This document shows positions 1 to 7,107 of a DNA stretch of 9,339 bases, piece by piece. The DNA comes from an uncultured Bacteroidales bacterium (GTDB taxonomy: Bacteria > Bacteroidota > Bacteroidia > Bacteroidales > P3): the NCBI GenBank assembly GCA_947179195.1, contig CAMXAS010000039.1, forward strand, positions 1 through 9,339, written 5' to 3'. The position numbers were made by a program, and so were the translations under genes. Positions within the stretch are counted from its first letter, which is position 1; each line of letters starts with the position of its first letter. Under the pieces are notes generated by a model, which saw only the letters and a list, made by a program, of their open reading frames with translations, did no database searches and was not told the DNA's origin.

Positions 1-585
1 ATGCCGACGAACCTCTACGGCCCCAACGACAATTTCAACTTGGAGACCTCGCACGTGCTGCCGGCCATGATCCGCAAGATACACTTGGGCAAATGCCTGA
101 TGGACGGCGACGAGGTGGCCTTGCGGCGCGACCTGACGGCGCGGCCCGTGGAGGGCGTGGACGGCGGGGCCGACCTTTCGGCCATCCGGCAAATCCTGAA
201 CAAGTACGGCATTACGGACAAGGCCGTCACGCTGTGGGGCACGGGCAAGCCGCTGCGGGAGTTCCTTTGGAGCGAGGACATGGCCGAGGCCTGTGTCTAT
301 GTCATGGAACATATCTCGTTCAAGGACTTGGTCAAGCCGGGCGAAACGCAAATCCGCAACACGCATATCAACGTGGGCAGCGGCGAGGAGGCGAGCATCG
401 CGCAGACGGCCGGTTATGTGAAACGGGCCGTGGGCTACGAAGGGGCGTTGGTCTATGACGCGTCCAAGCCCGACGGCACGCCGCGCAAGCTGTTGGACAT
501 CTCTAAGCTGTCGGATTTGGGCTGGCGGCCTAAAGTACGTTTGGAAGAAGGTATCGCGCGACTGTACGCGTGGTATATAAAATAA
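1..585 (+). CDS. fcl: GDP-L-fucose synthase, C-terminal part (5' end outside the window)
   Basis: This NADPH-dependent epimerase-reductase makes GDP-L-fucose from GDP-4-keto-6-deoxy-mannose in the cytoplasm, feeding fucose into capsule, O-antigen or glycoprotein glycans. The visible 194 residues match the second half of the family: PTNLYGPNDNF at 2-12, SHVLPAMIRK at 17-26, WGTGKPLREFLWSEDMA at 79-95, HINVGSG at 122-128 and DASKPDGTPRKLLD at 153-166. The ATG at base 1 aligns with an internal methionine of the family. The N-terminal Rossmann NADPH site and the Ser-Tyr-Lys catalytic residues, roughly 160 residues, should lie upstream of the window, so treat this as a partial gene. Residues about 35-75 form an extra segment that is absent, from memory, in the E. 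coli enzyme but usual in Bacteroidota homologues. The stop is followed after 9 bases by the mutase gene, so the two are probably co-transcribed. Confidence 0.93.
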   Translation: MPTNLYGPNDNFNLETSHVLPAMIRKIHLGKCLMDGDEVALRRDLTARPVEGVDGGADLSAIRQILNKYGITDKAVTLWGTGKPLREFLWSEDMAEACVYVMEHISFKDLVKPGETQIRNTHINVGSGEEASIAQTAGYVKRAVGYEGALVYDASKPDGTPRKLLDISKLSDLGWRPKVRLEEGIARLYAWYIK

Positions 586-590
586 GGAGG
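584..590 (+). promoter_or_regulatory. Strong Shine-Dalgarno sequence for the phosphohexomutase
   Basis: AAGGAGG overlaps the TAA stop of the fucose synthase gene and sits 4 bases before the ATG at 595. It is the only near-perfect Shine-Dalgarno sequence at a start in this window. It fixes the mutase start and suggests the mutase is translated independently of coupling. Confidence 0.75.
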
Positions 591-594
591 ACTT

Positions 595-2280
595 ATGATA
601 GCACCCGAAATCAAAAAGAAGGCGGAAGCTTGGATGCAAGCCCCGTATGACGAAGCCACGCGCCAGGCGGTGGCGGACCTGATGGCTAAGGAAGACGAAC
701 TGACCGAGGCCTTTTACAAGGACTTGGAGTTCGGCACGGGCGGCCTGCGCGGCATTTTGGGCGTGGGCACGAATCGTATGAACAGCTATACGGTGGGCAT
801 GGCCACGCAGGGCTTCGCCAACTATCTGTCGGCGGCCTGCGGCAAGGAAGGCTGGGAAAAGCGTGTGGCGGTGGCCTACGACGTGCGGCACGGCAGCGCG
901 CAGTTCGCGTTGGAGACGGCCAAGATTTTCGCGGCCAACGGTTTCGAGGTGTATATCTTTACGGGGATGCGGCCCACGCCCTTGCTCTCGTTCGCGGTGC
1001 GCTACAAGCATTGCTGCGGCGGGGTCATGGTCACGGCTTCGCACAACCCCAAGGAATACAACGGCTACAAAGCCTACGGGGCGGACGGCGGCCAGCTCGT
1101 GAGCCCGCACGACAAGGCGGTGATTGAGGAGGTGCGCAAGATTACGTCCTACGACCTCGTCAAGCGTGAGGGCGGCGCCGGTCTGATTCACTATGTGGAT
1201 GCCGAGATAGAGGAAGCCTATATGCAGGCGTTGGAAGCCTTGCGTTCGCCGGAAGTGTCGGCGCAGGCACGGCGGAATGTCAAGATTGTATATACGCCTC
1301 TGCACGGCACCGGCATGACGATGGTGCCCAAGGCGTTGCGGGCGTGGGGCTTCGAACAGGTCTGCGCCGTGCCGGAGCAGATGTGGCCGGACGGGGACTT
1401 CCCGTATGCGGCTTCGCCCAATCCGGAGGAAAAGCCCGCGATGTCGGCCGGCATGGCGTTGGCCGCCACGTTGAAAGCCGATATCGTGATGGCGACCGAC
1501 CCGGACGCCGACCGTATCGGGATTGGCGTGCCGGACGGGCAGGGCGGCTACCGCCTGCTGAACGGCAACCAGACGGCGGCGTTGGTGACCGACTACCTGT
1601 TGCGCCGTTCGGCGGCCAAGCCGAACCGCTATGTGGTCAAGACGATTGTGACGACCGAGATGCTCAAGGATATGGCCGAGGCGCAGGGCGCGCGTTGCTA
1701 CGATGTGCTGACGGGCTTCAAATATATCGCCGAGGTGCTGGCTGAGCAGGAGGGCAAGGCCTTCTTCGTGGGCGGTGGCGAGGAGAGTTACGGCTACTTG
1801 GCGGCCGACTTCGTGCGCGACAAGGACGCCGTGATGACGGCCTGCGTCATCGCCGAGATGGTGGCCGCGGCCGTGGCGGACGGCAAGAGCGTGATGCAGC
1901 TGTTGGAAGACACGTACCGCCGCTACGGGCTGTATGTGCAGGCCTTGGTGTCGCTCACCAAGAAAGGCCGTTCCGGCAGCGAGGAAATCCAGCGCATGAT
2001 GGCCGGCTTCCGCGAGAACCCGCCCGCGCGCATCGGCGCGGAGACCGTCTGCGAGGTGCGCGACTACGCCAAGGGCTTCCAAGGCTTGCCGCCGGCCGAT
2101 GTCTTGCAGTTCTTCACCGAGCAGGGCGGCAAGGTGACGGTACGCCCGTCGGGTACCGAACCCAAAATCAAATTCTATTTCGAGGTGAAGGCGCCGTGGC
2201 GGGAAGGTTGCCCGTTGGCCGAGCAGGAAGCCGCGCTGAATGCACGTATCGACGCGCTGAAAGCGGCTCTGCAACTATAA
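595..2280 (+). CDS. Alpha-D-phosphohexomutase (phosphoglucomutase/phosphomannomutase)
   Basis: The enzyme interconverts hexose 6-phosphate and hexose 1-phosphate in the cytoplasm, supplying Glc-1-P or Man-1-P for nucleotide-sugar synthesis. All four hallmark motifs of the superfamily are present in order. The phosphoserine loop TASHNPKEYNGYKAY begins at residue 147, with catalytic Ser149. The Mg-binding loop DPDADR is at 302-307. The sugar-specificity loop GGGEESYGY is at 393-401. The phosphate-binding loop RPSGTEP is at 517-523. The length of 561 residues fits the longer PGM2/PgcA-like branch usually annotated 'phospho-sugar mutase' in Bacteroidota, not the roughly 460-residue ManB/AlgC branch. 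Glucose versus mannose preference cannot be read from the sequence. Lying just after a GDP-fucose synthase gene makes a Man-1-P role plausible, but a general PGM role is at least as likely. The start is fixed by AAGGAGG. The gene looks intact and ends at a terminator. Confidence 0.95.
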   Translation: MIAPEIKKKAEAWMQAPYDEATRQAVADLMAKEDELTEAFYKDLEFGTGGLRGILGVGTNRMNSYTVGMATQGFANYLSAACGKEGWEKRVAVAYDVRHGSAQFALETAKIFAANGFEVYIFTGMRPTPLLSFAVRYKHCCGGVMVTASHNPKEYNGYKAYGADGGQLVSPHDKAVIEEVRKITSYDLVKREGGAGLIHYVDAEIEEAYMQALEALRSPEVSAQARRNVKIVYTPLHGTGMTMVPKALRAWGFEQVCAVPEQMWPDGDFPYAASPNPEEKPAMSAGMALAATLKADIVMATDPDADRIGIGVPDGQGGYRLLNGNQTAALVTDYLLRRSAAKPNRYVVKTIVTTEMLKDMAEAQGARCYDVLTGFKYIAEVLAEQEGKAFFVGGGEESYGYLAADFVRDKDAVMTACVIAEMVAAAVADGKSVMQLLEDTYRRYGLYVQALVSLTKKGRSGSEEIQRMMAGFRENPPARIGAETVCEVRDYAKGFQGLPPADVLQFFTEQGGKVTVRPSGTEPKIKFYFEVKAPWREGCPLAEQEAALNARIDALKAALQL

Positions 2281-2304
2281 GGCGGATAGATAAACCGAAA
2301 GGGG

Positions 2305-2339
2305 AACGGCGGTTGACAATGGTTGGCCGCCGTTTTTTT
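2305..2339 (+). terminator. Intrinsic terminator after the phosphohexomutase
   Basis: An 8-bp perfect stem AACGGCGG (2305-2312) / CCGCCGTT (2327-2334) with a 14-base loop is followed by an uninterrupted T run (2333-2339). It starts 25 bases past the mutase stop and points along the + strand. Read on the minus strand the same hairpin follows the glycosyltransferase gene, but there it is trailed only by a weak CCCCTTT, so it would be a poor terminator in that direction. Confidence 0.85.
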
Positions 2340-2356
2340 ATGCGGATACCGATGGG

Positions 2357-3553
2357 TTATAGGATTTCCCTGTAGAGGGCAAGGAGTTGTGCCGTGACGG
2401 CGGCCCGGTCGAACCGGCGCACGTAGGCTTGGGCTTCGGTCACGATGCGGGCGCGGGTGTCGGCGTTGGCCAGCAGGTCGGCGATGGCCTCCGCCCAGGC
2501 CGGGGCGTCGTCGGGGGCCATGTAGCGGCAGGCCGGGCCGCCCGCTTCTTCGAGGCAGGAGCCCGTGGCGGCAAGAACCGGCAGGCCGGCGTGTATGGCT
2601 TCCACAATCGGGATGCCGAAGCCCTCGTAGCGCGAGGGATAGACGAAGATACGCGCGGCGTGGTAGAGCGCCCGCAGGTCTTCGTCGGGCACACCGTGCA
2701 GACAGTGCAGCCGGTCCGGCAGGCCGAGGGCGGCGGCGCGGGCTTCCACTCTGGCCGTATAGGGCGTCCGTTTGCCCACCGCCACTATGTGCAGGGCGGG
2801 GTAGGTCTCGCGCAGGCAAGCCAGCGCTTCGACGACGATGCCGAGGTTCTTGCGCTCCTCTATGCTGCCTACGAACAACAAAAAGTCTTCGGGCAAGCCG
2901 TAGCGCCGCCGCACGGCCGTCGTGGCCGACGGCCCCGGATTCTCGGCGTATTTCGGTTCACAACCCTGGTAGATGACGTGGATTTTTTCGGGCGCAATGC
3001 CGAAATACCGCACGATGTCGCGCTTCGTACATTCGCTTACGGCCAGAATCCGGTCGGCCTGCCGACAGGCCTGTTTCGCCTTGACGGTGTATATAAACCG
3101 GTCAATCGGTTTGTAGAACTGCGGATAGACGAGGAAAATCAGGTCGTGCATCGTCACGACACTGCGGATGCCGCGTTTGGCAAGGCCCACGGGCAGTTCG
3201 TTGCTCAGGCCGTGGTACAGCCCGATGCCGGCTTGGGTCAGCGTGCGCCCCATGCCGTAGCGTCGCCAAAGGGCCGGGAAGCGTTTGGCCCAAAAACCTT
3301 GGGGCGGCAGGGCGGCGAGACATTCCGGATAGCGTTCGAGTAAGCGTTGATAGGCCGCCGACAGCGGGCGTTTGTTTTTGGAGGCCGCCGCCAGATAGAG
3401 TTTCGCGGGCAGGTCGGCTTCCGTCCGCGCCGCCATCGCTTCGGCCAGGCCTTCGAGGACGAAGCGGCTGTAGTTGCCCAAGCCGGTGCCGTTATAGGCC
3501 GCGCGTTTGGCGTCGAATCCGATGGCCGGGCCTTGCGTCTCTTTCCGCTCCAT
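2357..3553 (-). CDS. GT4-family (GT-B fold) glycosyltransferase
   Basis: A retaining, nucleotide-sugar-dependent glycosyltransferase, likely cytoplasmic or peripheral at the inner membrane, adding a sugar to an envelope or glycoprotein glycan. The 398 residues have the two-domain GT-B layout. The N-terminal domain has the glycine-rich GTGLGNYSR near 22-30 and VVTMHDLIF at 132-140. The C-terminal domain begins with LFVGSIEERKNL at 226-237. The acidic donor-site EX7E motif of GT4 is E310-GFGIPIV-E318, within the stretch VYPSRYEGFG and PIVEAIHAGLPVLA. No signal peptide or membrane segment is evident. Donor and acceptor cannot be told; the nearest characterised relatives by feel are mannosyltransferase-like GT4 enzymes. 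The start is an ATG 12 bases after the phosphate transporter stop, with no clear Shine-Dalgarno sequence. It is the last gene of the minus-strand operon and converges on the nucleotide-sugar genes. Confidence 0.9.
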   Translation of the reverse strand: MERKETQGPAIGFDAKRAAYNGTGLGNYSRFVLEGLAEAMAARTEADLPAKLYLAAASKNKRPLSAAYQRLLERYPECLAALPPQGFWAKRFPALWRRYGMGRTLTQAGIGLYHGLSNELPVGLAKRGIRSVVTMHDLIFLVYPQFYKPIDRFIYTVKAKQACRQADRILAVSECTKRDIVRYFGIAPEKIHVIYQGCEPKYAENPGPSATTAVRRRYGLPEDFLLFVGSIEERKNLGIVVEALACLRETYPALHIVAVGKRTPYTARVEARAAALGLPDRLHCLHGVPDEDLRALYHAARIFVYPSRYEGFGIPIVEAIHAGLPVLAATGSCLEEAGGPACRYMAPDDAPAWAEAIADLLANADTRARIVTEAQAYVRRFDRAAVTAQLLALYREIL

Positions 3554-3565
3554 AGCCGACTGTCG

Positions 3566-5845
3566 TTATTTGACCGGAATCGCCATCGGCGTCACCGTCG
3601 TGGAGGGGGCCGGCAGGTTGAAGTCGCGTTCGGCCTTGCCCATCAGGTAGGCGAACAGAATCATGTTCTTCACGTTCTCGGTCAGCCGCAGGAACAGCAG
3701 GCTGTTCTTCGTGCCGCTGTTGCCGCTCTTGATGCGCTTGATTTGGCGCTTATCCAAGGCGTCGAACCACGCAATCGCTTTCAGATGTTCGGCGTTCAAA
3801 TCCTCCAACTGGGCGTAGTGGCCGTTGCGGATAATGAAAATCAAATGGTCGAACATATCGTGCAACGTCTTGGAGCCGCTTTTCAGGTCGGCAATCTGTT
3901 CCGGCAGCATCGGCTTGTGGCGGTTGTCGGTATGTTCGTAGCTGGCGTCGATAAGGAAAGAGGCCGAGTGCAGGATTTCGCGCAGGTAGTTCACGGCCTG
4001 CACGTAGAAGGCCGAGCCGGCCACGCCCTTGTCCTGCAACAGCGTCACCGTGTCGTTAAACTTGTTCTTCATCAACTGCGTGTGCGTATCCAATTCCTGG
4101 AACACGCGTTTCGTGTTGCGCAGCAACCGCAGGTCTTCGGCTTCCAGACCGTTCAGCACCTCGTCGTACAGGGACGGAATCTGTTCCAGCAGCCCGATCA
4201 TTTCGTTGTTGATGTTGCCCACCAAGCCTTCGTCCTCTGTCCATTGGCCGTACAGGTAACCCGTCTGTTCCGCCTGCTGCATCGCTTTCCGCTTGGAGAT
4301 GACGCGGCTGCGCAGCATGAAGAACACGACCAGCGCGATGATGGGTATGATGGCGAAGACACCGCCGAAATGGAACAGGCTGGCGAGGCAGAATGCTAAA
4401 AGGAGCGCCACGAGTGCGGTCATGAACCAACCCGCGATGACGGTGAATACGCCCGTGACGCGGTAAACGGCGTTCTCACGCCCCCAGGCCCCGTCGGACA
4501 GTGACGAACCCATGGCGACCATGAACGTGATATAGGTGGTGGACAGCGGCAGTTTGAGCGAGGTACCGAACGCGATGAGCGAGGCGGCCACCATGAGGTT
4601 GACCGAGGCGCGCACCAAATCGAACGCGAGCCCTTCCTCCTGTGTCTTGGCGGGCTTGAACCGTTTGGCAATCGCTTTCTTCAAGGCGGGCGGCAGGATG
4701 CGGTCGATGGCTTCGCTCATGCCCACGAACATTTTGACCACCGAGCGCGACAGCGGCGTGGACGCGAAACGTTCCTCCTCGCTGTTCTGACTGCTCAGGT
4801 TGACCGTCGTTTTCAACACGGTGCGGGCTTTCTTGGAGAACCACAGCGCACAGGCCATGATGACGCCGGCCATGAACAGGAAAATCGTGGCCGTGGGCGC
4901 GTCCTGCCCGGCCAAAGCCCCCATCATCAACTGGTCGGGCGCCACGCCGCCCGCCTGCTGGAAAATCTCGAACGAACTCAAGCCGGCCATGGAAACCCCG
5001 ATGAAGTTGACGAGGTCGTTGCCGGCAAAGGCCATGGCCAACGCGAACGTGCCGGCCAGCACGATGACGCGCAGCGGGTTGTATTTGAACAGCAGTTGCA
5101 CTGCCCACAAAATCAAGCCCGATGCGGCGAACGTCAGGCCAAGGAATTCCATCGTGTGCTGTCCCAAAAATTCAATCCATTCGGGACGCAACAGCGTGGA
5201 GTCTTTCATGGCCTTGAAAATCAAGAAATAGGCAATCAACGCGATGCAGAGGCCGCCCCAAATGGCCCCGAAGTACCGCACGGTGCGTTTGGTCTTGAAG
5301 CTGAACAGGCAGCGGGCCAGGAACTGCACGACCATACCGAAGATAAAGCCGATGAATACCGAGGCCAAAATGCTGAACACGATGGCCGAAGCCTTGGACG
5401 TATTGATATACGTAGGCAGTTGCGCGAGCGTTTCGCCGGCGTTGTGGTAAATCTTGATGACGGATATGGCGATGGAGGCGCCCAGCAGTTCGAACACCAT
5501 CGACACCGTGGTGGAGGTCGGCAGGCCGAACGTATTGAACAGGTCGAGCAACAGCACGTCCGAAATCACGACGGCGAGGAATATCAGCATGACCTCGTTG
5601 AAATAAAACCGGCCAGGATAGAAGATGCCGCTTCGCGCCACCTCCATCATGCCGCTGGAGAACGTCGCGCCCAGCAGGATACCGATGCTGGCGATGATGA
5701 GCACGACATAGAGCGGCGCGGCCTTGGAGCCCGTGGCCGAGTTGAGGAAGTTGACCGCATCGTTGCTGACGCCGACGACGAGGTCGGAGCAGGCGAGGCA
5801 GAACAGCGTGATGATAAGTAAGAGGTAAATGATTTCGTAGCTCAT
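3566..5845 (-). CDS. PiT-family inorganic phosphate transporter with PhoU-like C-terminal domain
   Basis: An inner-membrane permease of the PHO4/PiT family taking up phosphate by cation symport. The protein is 759 residues. It shows the PiT inverted repeat: GVSNDAVNF at 25-33 mirrors AGNDLVNFIGVS at 274-285, and GLPTSTTVSMVFELLGAS at 107-124 mirrors LPLSTTYITFMVAMGSS at 432-448. Many hydrophobic segments fill 1-510, interrupted by a cytoplasmic loop around 340-405. Residues about 520-745 are soluble and helical, resembling PhoU/DUF47 helical bundles, and may sense or gate phosphate transport. The ATG at 5845 is preferred: it overlaps the cvpA stop as ATGA, and the protein then begins directly with the first membrane helix. 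An upstream TTG at 5902 would add 19 polar residues inside cvpA and is unlikely. The gene looks complete. It is larger than the roughly 500-residue E. coli PitA because of the tail. Confidence 0.93.
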   Translation of the reverse strand: MSYEIIYLLLIITLFCLACSDLVVGVSNDAVNFLNSATGSKAAPLYVVLIIASIGILLGATFSSGMMEVARSGIFYPGRFYFNEVMLIFLAVVISDVLLLDLFNTFGLPTSTTVSMVFELLGASIAISVIKIYHNAGETLAQLPTYINTSKASAIVFSILASVFIGFIFGMVVQFLARCLFSFKTKRTVRYFGAIWGGLCIALIAYFLIFKAMKDSTLLRPEWIEFLGQHTMEFLGLTFAASGLILWAVQLLFKYNPLRVIVLAGTFALAMAFAGNDLVNFIGVSMAGLSSFEIFQQAGGVAPDQLMMGALAGQDAPTATIFLFMAGVIMACALWFSKKARTVLKTTVNLSSQNSEEERFASTPLSRSVVKMFVGMSEAIDRILPPALKKAIAKRFKPAKTQEEGLAFDLVRASVNLMVAASLIAFGTSLKLPLSTTYITFMVAMGSSLSDGAWGRENAVYRVTGVFTVIAGWFMTALVALLLAFCLASLFHFGGVFAIIPIIALVVFFMLRSRVISKRKAMQQAEQTGYLYGQWTEDEGLVGNINNEMIGLLEQIPSLYDEVLNGLEAEDLRLLRNTKRVFQELDTHTQLMKNKFNDTVTLLQDKGVAGSAFYVQAVNYLREILHSASFLIDASYEHTDNRHKPMLPEQIADLKSGSKTLHDMFDHLIFIIRNGHYAQLEDLNAEHLKAIAWFDALDKRQIKRIKSGNSGTKNSLLFLRLTENVKNMILFAYLMGKAERDFNLPAPSTTVTPMAIPVK

Positions 5846-6348
5846 GACATAGGGTTGATTGTGTTTTGGAAACGTTCGTTTAAGGTATTGAGAACGGGCC
5901 AAATCTTATAGGAGAGCGTCTCCATCGGCCGGAAAAGCAACGAATGGTTGCGGATTTCGGGCTTGAGGATATGCTGTTGGCGGTCGATGCGGTTCCAGCA
6001 GAAAATCAGCAGGCCGACGACCAGGGCCGTTTTGAACAGCCCGATGACGAGGCCGCAGAGGCGGTTCAGCAGTCCCAGCGACAGCATCTTGACCAAACCG
6101 TCTATGCACTTGCCGAGCAGGTAGGTGCCGATGAGGACGGCCAAAAACGTGATGATGAACGAAATCGTGGCGGCGTATTCGCCCTTGATGCCCAACTGTT
6201 GGCCGACCCAGGCCGAGAAGCGGATGGCGATATAGATGCCGGCGATGAGCGACAGGATGCTGACCAGTTCCATGACCAAGCCGTTTCGGAACCCTTTGTA
6301 TCCGAACCAAATCAACGGAATGACAATCAGCAAATCTAGGAAGTTCAT
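5842..6348 (-). CDS. cvpA: CvpA family membrane protein
   Basis: A small inner-membrane protein of the CvpA family (named for colicin V production; linked to envelope homeostasis, biochemical role unknown). The 168 residues hold four hydrophobic segments at about 3-18, 26-44, 58-79 and 92-117, followed by a polar C-terminal tail. The opening MNFLDLLIVIPLIWFGYKGF is the typical family start with the D(x)n-G(x)nG-N-G pattern (KGFRNG at 18-23). I chose the ATG at 6348 because it overlaps the TGA of the ATPase gene as ATGA and places the first helix at the N-terminus. The open frame extends upstream to 6444, but that would add 32 arginine-rich residues inside the ATPase gene. Its own stop overlaps the phosphate transporter start in the same ATGA fashion, so translation is probably coupled through the three genes. 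Confidence 0.88.
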   Translation of the reverse strand: MNFLDLLIVIPLIWFGYKGFRNGLVMELVSILSLIAGIYIAIRFSAWVGQQLGIKGEYAATISFIITFLAVLIGTYLLGKCIDGLVKMLSLGLLNRLCGLVIGLFKTALVVGLLIFCWNRIDRQQHILKPEIRNHSLLFRPMETLSYKIWPVLNTLNERFQNTINPMS

Positions 6349-7097
6349 GCGTGCAATAGGCGTTTGGTCAGTTCGGAGGCTTCGAGGAAACGGCGCAGTT
6401 CGGGATCGTCCGCCTCTAAAATCGTATGCCGGTTGCCCGTCCACCAGCGTTTCCCCTCAAAGATGAAATGCACGAGGTCGCCGTATTGCAGCACCGAGTT
6501 CATGTCGTGCGTGTTGATGACCGTCGTCGTTTGGTATTCCTCCGTGATTTCGGCAATCAGGGCGTCGATGCGCGCCGAGGTCTGCGGGTCGAGGCCCGAG
6601 TTGGGCTCGTCGCAGAACAGGTATTTGGGGGTATTGACGATGGCGCGGGCGATGGCGACGCGTTTCCGCATCCCGCCGCTCAGTTCCGACGGATAGAGCC
6701 TATCCACGTTCTCCAATCCCACGCGTTTGAGGCAGTCGTGGGCGCGGTCGTGCTTTTCGGCGCGCGTCATGCGGCTGAACATATCGAGCGGGAAGATGAC
6801 GTTTTCCAGCACCGTCTGCGAGTCGAACAGCGCGCCGCCCTGGAACACCATGCCGATGTCGCGCCGTATCTCGTTCACGGTCTTGGGGTCGTGCCGCTCG
6901 TCGAACTGCCGGCCATCGAACAGAATCTCGCCGTTTTCGGGCATGAGCAGACCCGCCAGGCACTTCATAAGCACCGTTTTGCCGGAACCGCTCCGGCCGA
7001 TAATCAGGTTCGCCTTGCCGGGCATCAAATCCATCGTGATGCCGAACAGCACCTGACGGTCTCCGAAAAACTTGTCTATGGATTTGATGGATAACAT
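6345..7097 (-). CDS. mlaF: ABC transporter ATP-binding protein, MlaF type
   Basis: The ATPase that would power the MlaE permease in phospholipid movement between inner and outer membrane. All nucleotide-binding motifs are present in 250 residues: Walker A GRSGSGKT at 34-41, Q-loop Gln86 within GMVFQGGALFDS, signature LSGGMRKR at 139-146, Walker B YLFCDEPNSGLDP at 159-171, and switch His197 in NTHDM. The sequence GGALFDSQTVLENV after the Q-loop and SGGMRKR with Met-Arg-Lys are characteristic of the MlaF/Ttg2A subfamily rather than of other importers. It lies 10 bases after the permease stop, and its TGA overlaps the cvpA ATG. The MCE-domain partner MlaD is not next to it. Confidence 0.92.
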   Translation of the reverse strand: MLSIKSIDKFFGDRQVLFGITMDLMPGKANLIIGRSGSGKTVLMKCLAGLLMPENGEILFDGRQFDERHDPKTVNEIRRDIGMVFQGGALFDSQTVLENVIFPLDMFSRMTRAEKHDRAHDCLKRVGLENVDRLYPSELSGGMRKRVAIARAIVNTPKYLFCDEPNSGLDPQTSARIDALIAEITEEYQTTTVINTHDMNSVLQYGDLVHFIFEGKRWWTGNRHTILEADDPELRRFLEASELTKRLLHA

Positions 7098-7107
7098 GGC
7101 GTTTCGG

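Noticed and set aside
2305..2339. Bidirectional terminator reading for the convergent genes
   Set aside because: On the minus strand the stem is followed by CCCCTTT rather than a T run, so only + strand termination is supported.
2387..3343. 318-codon + strand open frame opposite the glycosyltransferase gene
   Set aside because: The minus-strand protein has clear GT4 motifs including EX7E; the + frame product has no family resemblance and no start signal.
3347..4399. 350-codon + strand open frame opposite the glycosyltransferase and phosphate transporter genes
   Set aside because: It is antisense to two well-supported genes, its product is low-complexity (rich in Q, H, V, R, F) with no recognisable domain, and long antisense frames are expected in GC-rich coding DNA.
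5846..5902. Upstream TTG start for the phosphate transporter
   Set aside because: It would add 19 polar residues inside cvpA. The ATGA overlap at 5842-5845 and the family's usual N-terminus favour the ATG at 5845.
6349..6444. Upstream extension of the CvpA protein
   Set aside because: The added 32 residues are arginine/proline-rich and overlap the mlaF coding sequence; the ATG at 6348 overlaps the mlaF stop and begins the canonical N-terminus.
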